64,000 nt of DNA, taken from an uncultured Bacilli bacterium. Its GTDB lineage: Bacteria > Bacillota_I > Bacilli_A > RF39 > UBA660. This document shows, one piece after another, positions 62,908-64,000 of the stretch. The stretch lies in the NCBI GenBank assembly GCA_934098505.1, contig CAKOOR010000005.1, forward strand, positions 1 through 64,000, given 5' to 3'. Each line of letters starts with the position of its first letter. The stretch's first letter is position 1. The position numbers were made by a program, and so were the translations under genes. Below the pieces are notes generated by a model. The model saw only the letters and a list, made by a program, of their open reading frames with translations. It ran no database searches and was not told the origin of the DNA.

Positions 62908-63567
62908 TTAGTCTTTTAACTTATAACCAATTCCCCAAATAGCCTCAATATACTTAATACCTGTATAATCCTTTATTTTGCGATTTAAATTACTTATATG
63001 TACTTTTATAGATGCATCATCACCATCAAAAGTATCATTTTCAATAAGAGCTAAAAGATTATTTTTAGATAAGACCTTATTTTGATTGATAATTAATTGT
63101 TTTAATATAGCATACTCTGTTTTAGTAAGCTTTATTTTTTTATCTTCAATATATAAATAAGGTAAATTAGTATCTAAACGTAAGTTTTTATAAATTAGCT
63201 GTACCTTTGGGGTAACAATTTTTCTTCTTAAAATCACTTGAATACGTGCTAAAAGTTCAGCATTAGAAAAAGGCTTAGTTATATAATCAATTGCCCCATT
63301 TAAAAGATTATTTACTTTATCAAAAACGCTTTCTTTAGCACTCAGTACAATAATAGGAATATTATTAAACTTAGCAATTATTTCTTCACCACTAATACCG
63401 GGAAGCATTAAATCTAGTAAAATTAAATCTGGTTCTTCATTTTCTAACACCAAAAGACATTCTGTCCCTGAATAAGCTGATATTACTTCATAATGATTAT
63501 CAATCAATAACTTTTTAACTAAATTATGAATATCATTATCATCTTCGACTAATAATATTTTTACCAT
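62908..63567 (-). CDS. OmpR/PhoB-type response regulator
   Basis: 219 aa. Receiver domain with acidic pocket LLVEDD, phospho-acceptor Asp in LILLDLMLPG (about residue 51), and conserved Lys in YITKPFS. C-terminal winged helix with LTKTEYAIL and DASIKVHISNLNRKI. Partner of the histidine kinase at 60159, probably controlling the ABC genes between them. Confidence 0.93.
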   Translation of the reverse strand: MVKILLVEDDNDIHNLVKKLLIDNHYEVISAYSGTECLLVLENEEPDLILLDLMLPGISGEEIIAKFNNIPIIVLSAKESVFDKVNNLLNGAIDYITKPFSNAELLARIQVILRRKIVTPKVQLIYKNLRLDTNLPYLYIEDKKIKLTKTEYAILKQLIINQNKVLSKNNLLALIENDTFDGDDASIKVHISNLNRKIKDYTGIKYIEAIWGIGYKLKD

Positions 63568-63590
63568 TTATCCCACCTGCTTTAAATTTT

Positions 63591-64000
63591 TTATTTTAAA
63601 ATACTTTTAATTTTAACTTTTATACTATCTTTGTCATAGCCTAACTTTTGCATACTTGCCTTGATACCACCACTAGGCATAATCTCATCAACACCAATTA
63701 TATTTTCATAATTAGTATACCGACACCACATATCTTTACCTGTTGATTCAATAACAATAACCTTTCCGACTAAAAGACTAGTTTTATCACTTTCACTCAT
63801 CTTATCTAAAATATTTTTACAAGGAACTGATACTACTCTTAAATCAATACCTTCCGATACCAATTCTTCTGCTACCACTAAAGATAAAGTAACATCAAAA
63901 CCACTACTAAGAATAGTGGCTACCCCACTTTTACTTTCTCTAATTATATAAGCACCATGACTAACTCCAGAAGTCCTACTTCCTTTTAAAATGTGCGTTA
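63591..64000 (-). CDS. tkt: Transketolase, C-terminal part (cut by window end)
   Basis: The open frame runs off the window edge; the last 136 or so residues are visible. GVSHGAYIIRES...ATILSSGFDVTLSLVVAEELVSEGIDLRVVSVPCKNIL, VIVIESTGKDMWCRYTNYENIIGVDEI and the SGG..ASMQKLGYD end match the C-terminal domain of transketolases (pentose phosphate pathway, thiamine diphosphate dependent). A GTG at 63878 is internal, not the start. Confidence 0.85.
   Translation of the reverse strand, partial: THILKGSRTSGVSHGAYIIRESKSGVATILSSGFDVTLSLVVAEELVSEGIDLRVVSVPCKNILDKMSESDKTSLLVGKVIVIESTGKDMWCRYTNYENIIGVDEIMPSGGIKASMQKLGYDKDSIKVKIKSILK

Overview
The window looks like a chromosome segment from a low-GC, gut-associated Bacillota (Bacilli-type, Erysipelotrichia/RF39-like). 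The base composition is very AT-rich, genes are short-spaced, and ribosome-binding sites are close to AGAAAGGAGGTGAT. UGA is used as a stop, as shown by ATGA overlaps at 21938-21941, 37371-37374 and 55417-55420. The organism carries a GerA-type germinant receptor operon (40496-43965) and a dacB-spmA-spmB sporulation cluster (51651-53881), so it probably makes spores. A choloylglycine hydrolase (27013-27987) fits an intestinal habitat. The species assignment is inference; no rRNA is present.

Layout. 235-4206 holds a large cell-surface protein, a decayed membrane-protein gene and small unknown genes. 4278 is tRNA-His, followed by two very large proteins of unknown role (4517-10815) and a broken hydrolase. 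11610-20304 holds housekeeping genes (ezrA, nrnA, ackA, thiI) interrupted by two more surface proteins. 20405-31299 is an accessory stretch with regulators, Fic, VanZ-like, bile-salt hydrolase and Ig-like genes, plus several gene wrecks. 31333-37601 holds an unknown HTH protein, a CadC/CadA metal-efflux pair with a clear operator-promoter, and a HipA/CtkA-like kinase pair. 37809-39995 is a glycine-rich surface protein. 40496-47471 holds germination genes, miaB and a permease. 47584-51513 contains eleven tRNA genes in two groups. 51651-58310 holds the sporulation cluster and a TasA/SipW-like surface-fibre operon. 58790-64000 holds uppP, a candidate type I toxin-antitoxin locus, a two-component/ABC module and the end of a transketolase gene.

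The most unusual content concerns three surface-protein genes (235-2142, 14841-16193, 37809-39995). Each is preceded by a cassette of about 255-265 bp bounded by two palindromic sites, with arms TTTCATAGAGT and ACTCTATGAAA around a 5-bp core. The two cores of each cassette are reverse complements of each other (TTAAT/ATTAA at two loci, ATGCA/TGCAT at the third). This is the layout expected of a site-specific DNA inversion switch, so these genes are probably phase variable. Two of the same genes also end in a short hypervariable segment. Their sequences there differ almost only at first and second codon positions with third bases kept, between perfectly conserved flanks. That is the signature of diversity-generating retroelement (DGR) targets. 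Neither a recombinase nor a reverse transcriptase lies in the window, so both activities would have to act in trans. On/off switching combined with targeted hypermutation of the same surface proteins is the leading candidate for an undescribed system here.
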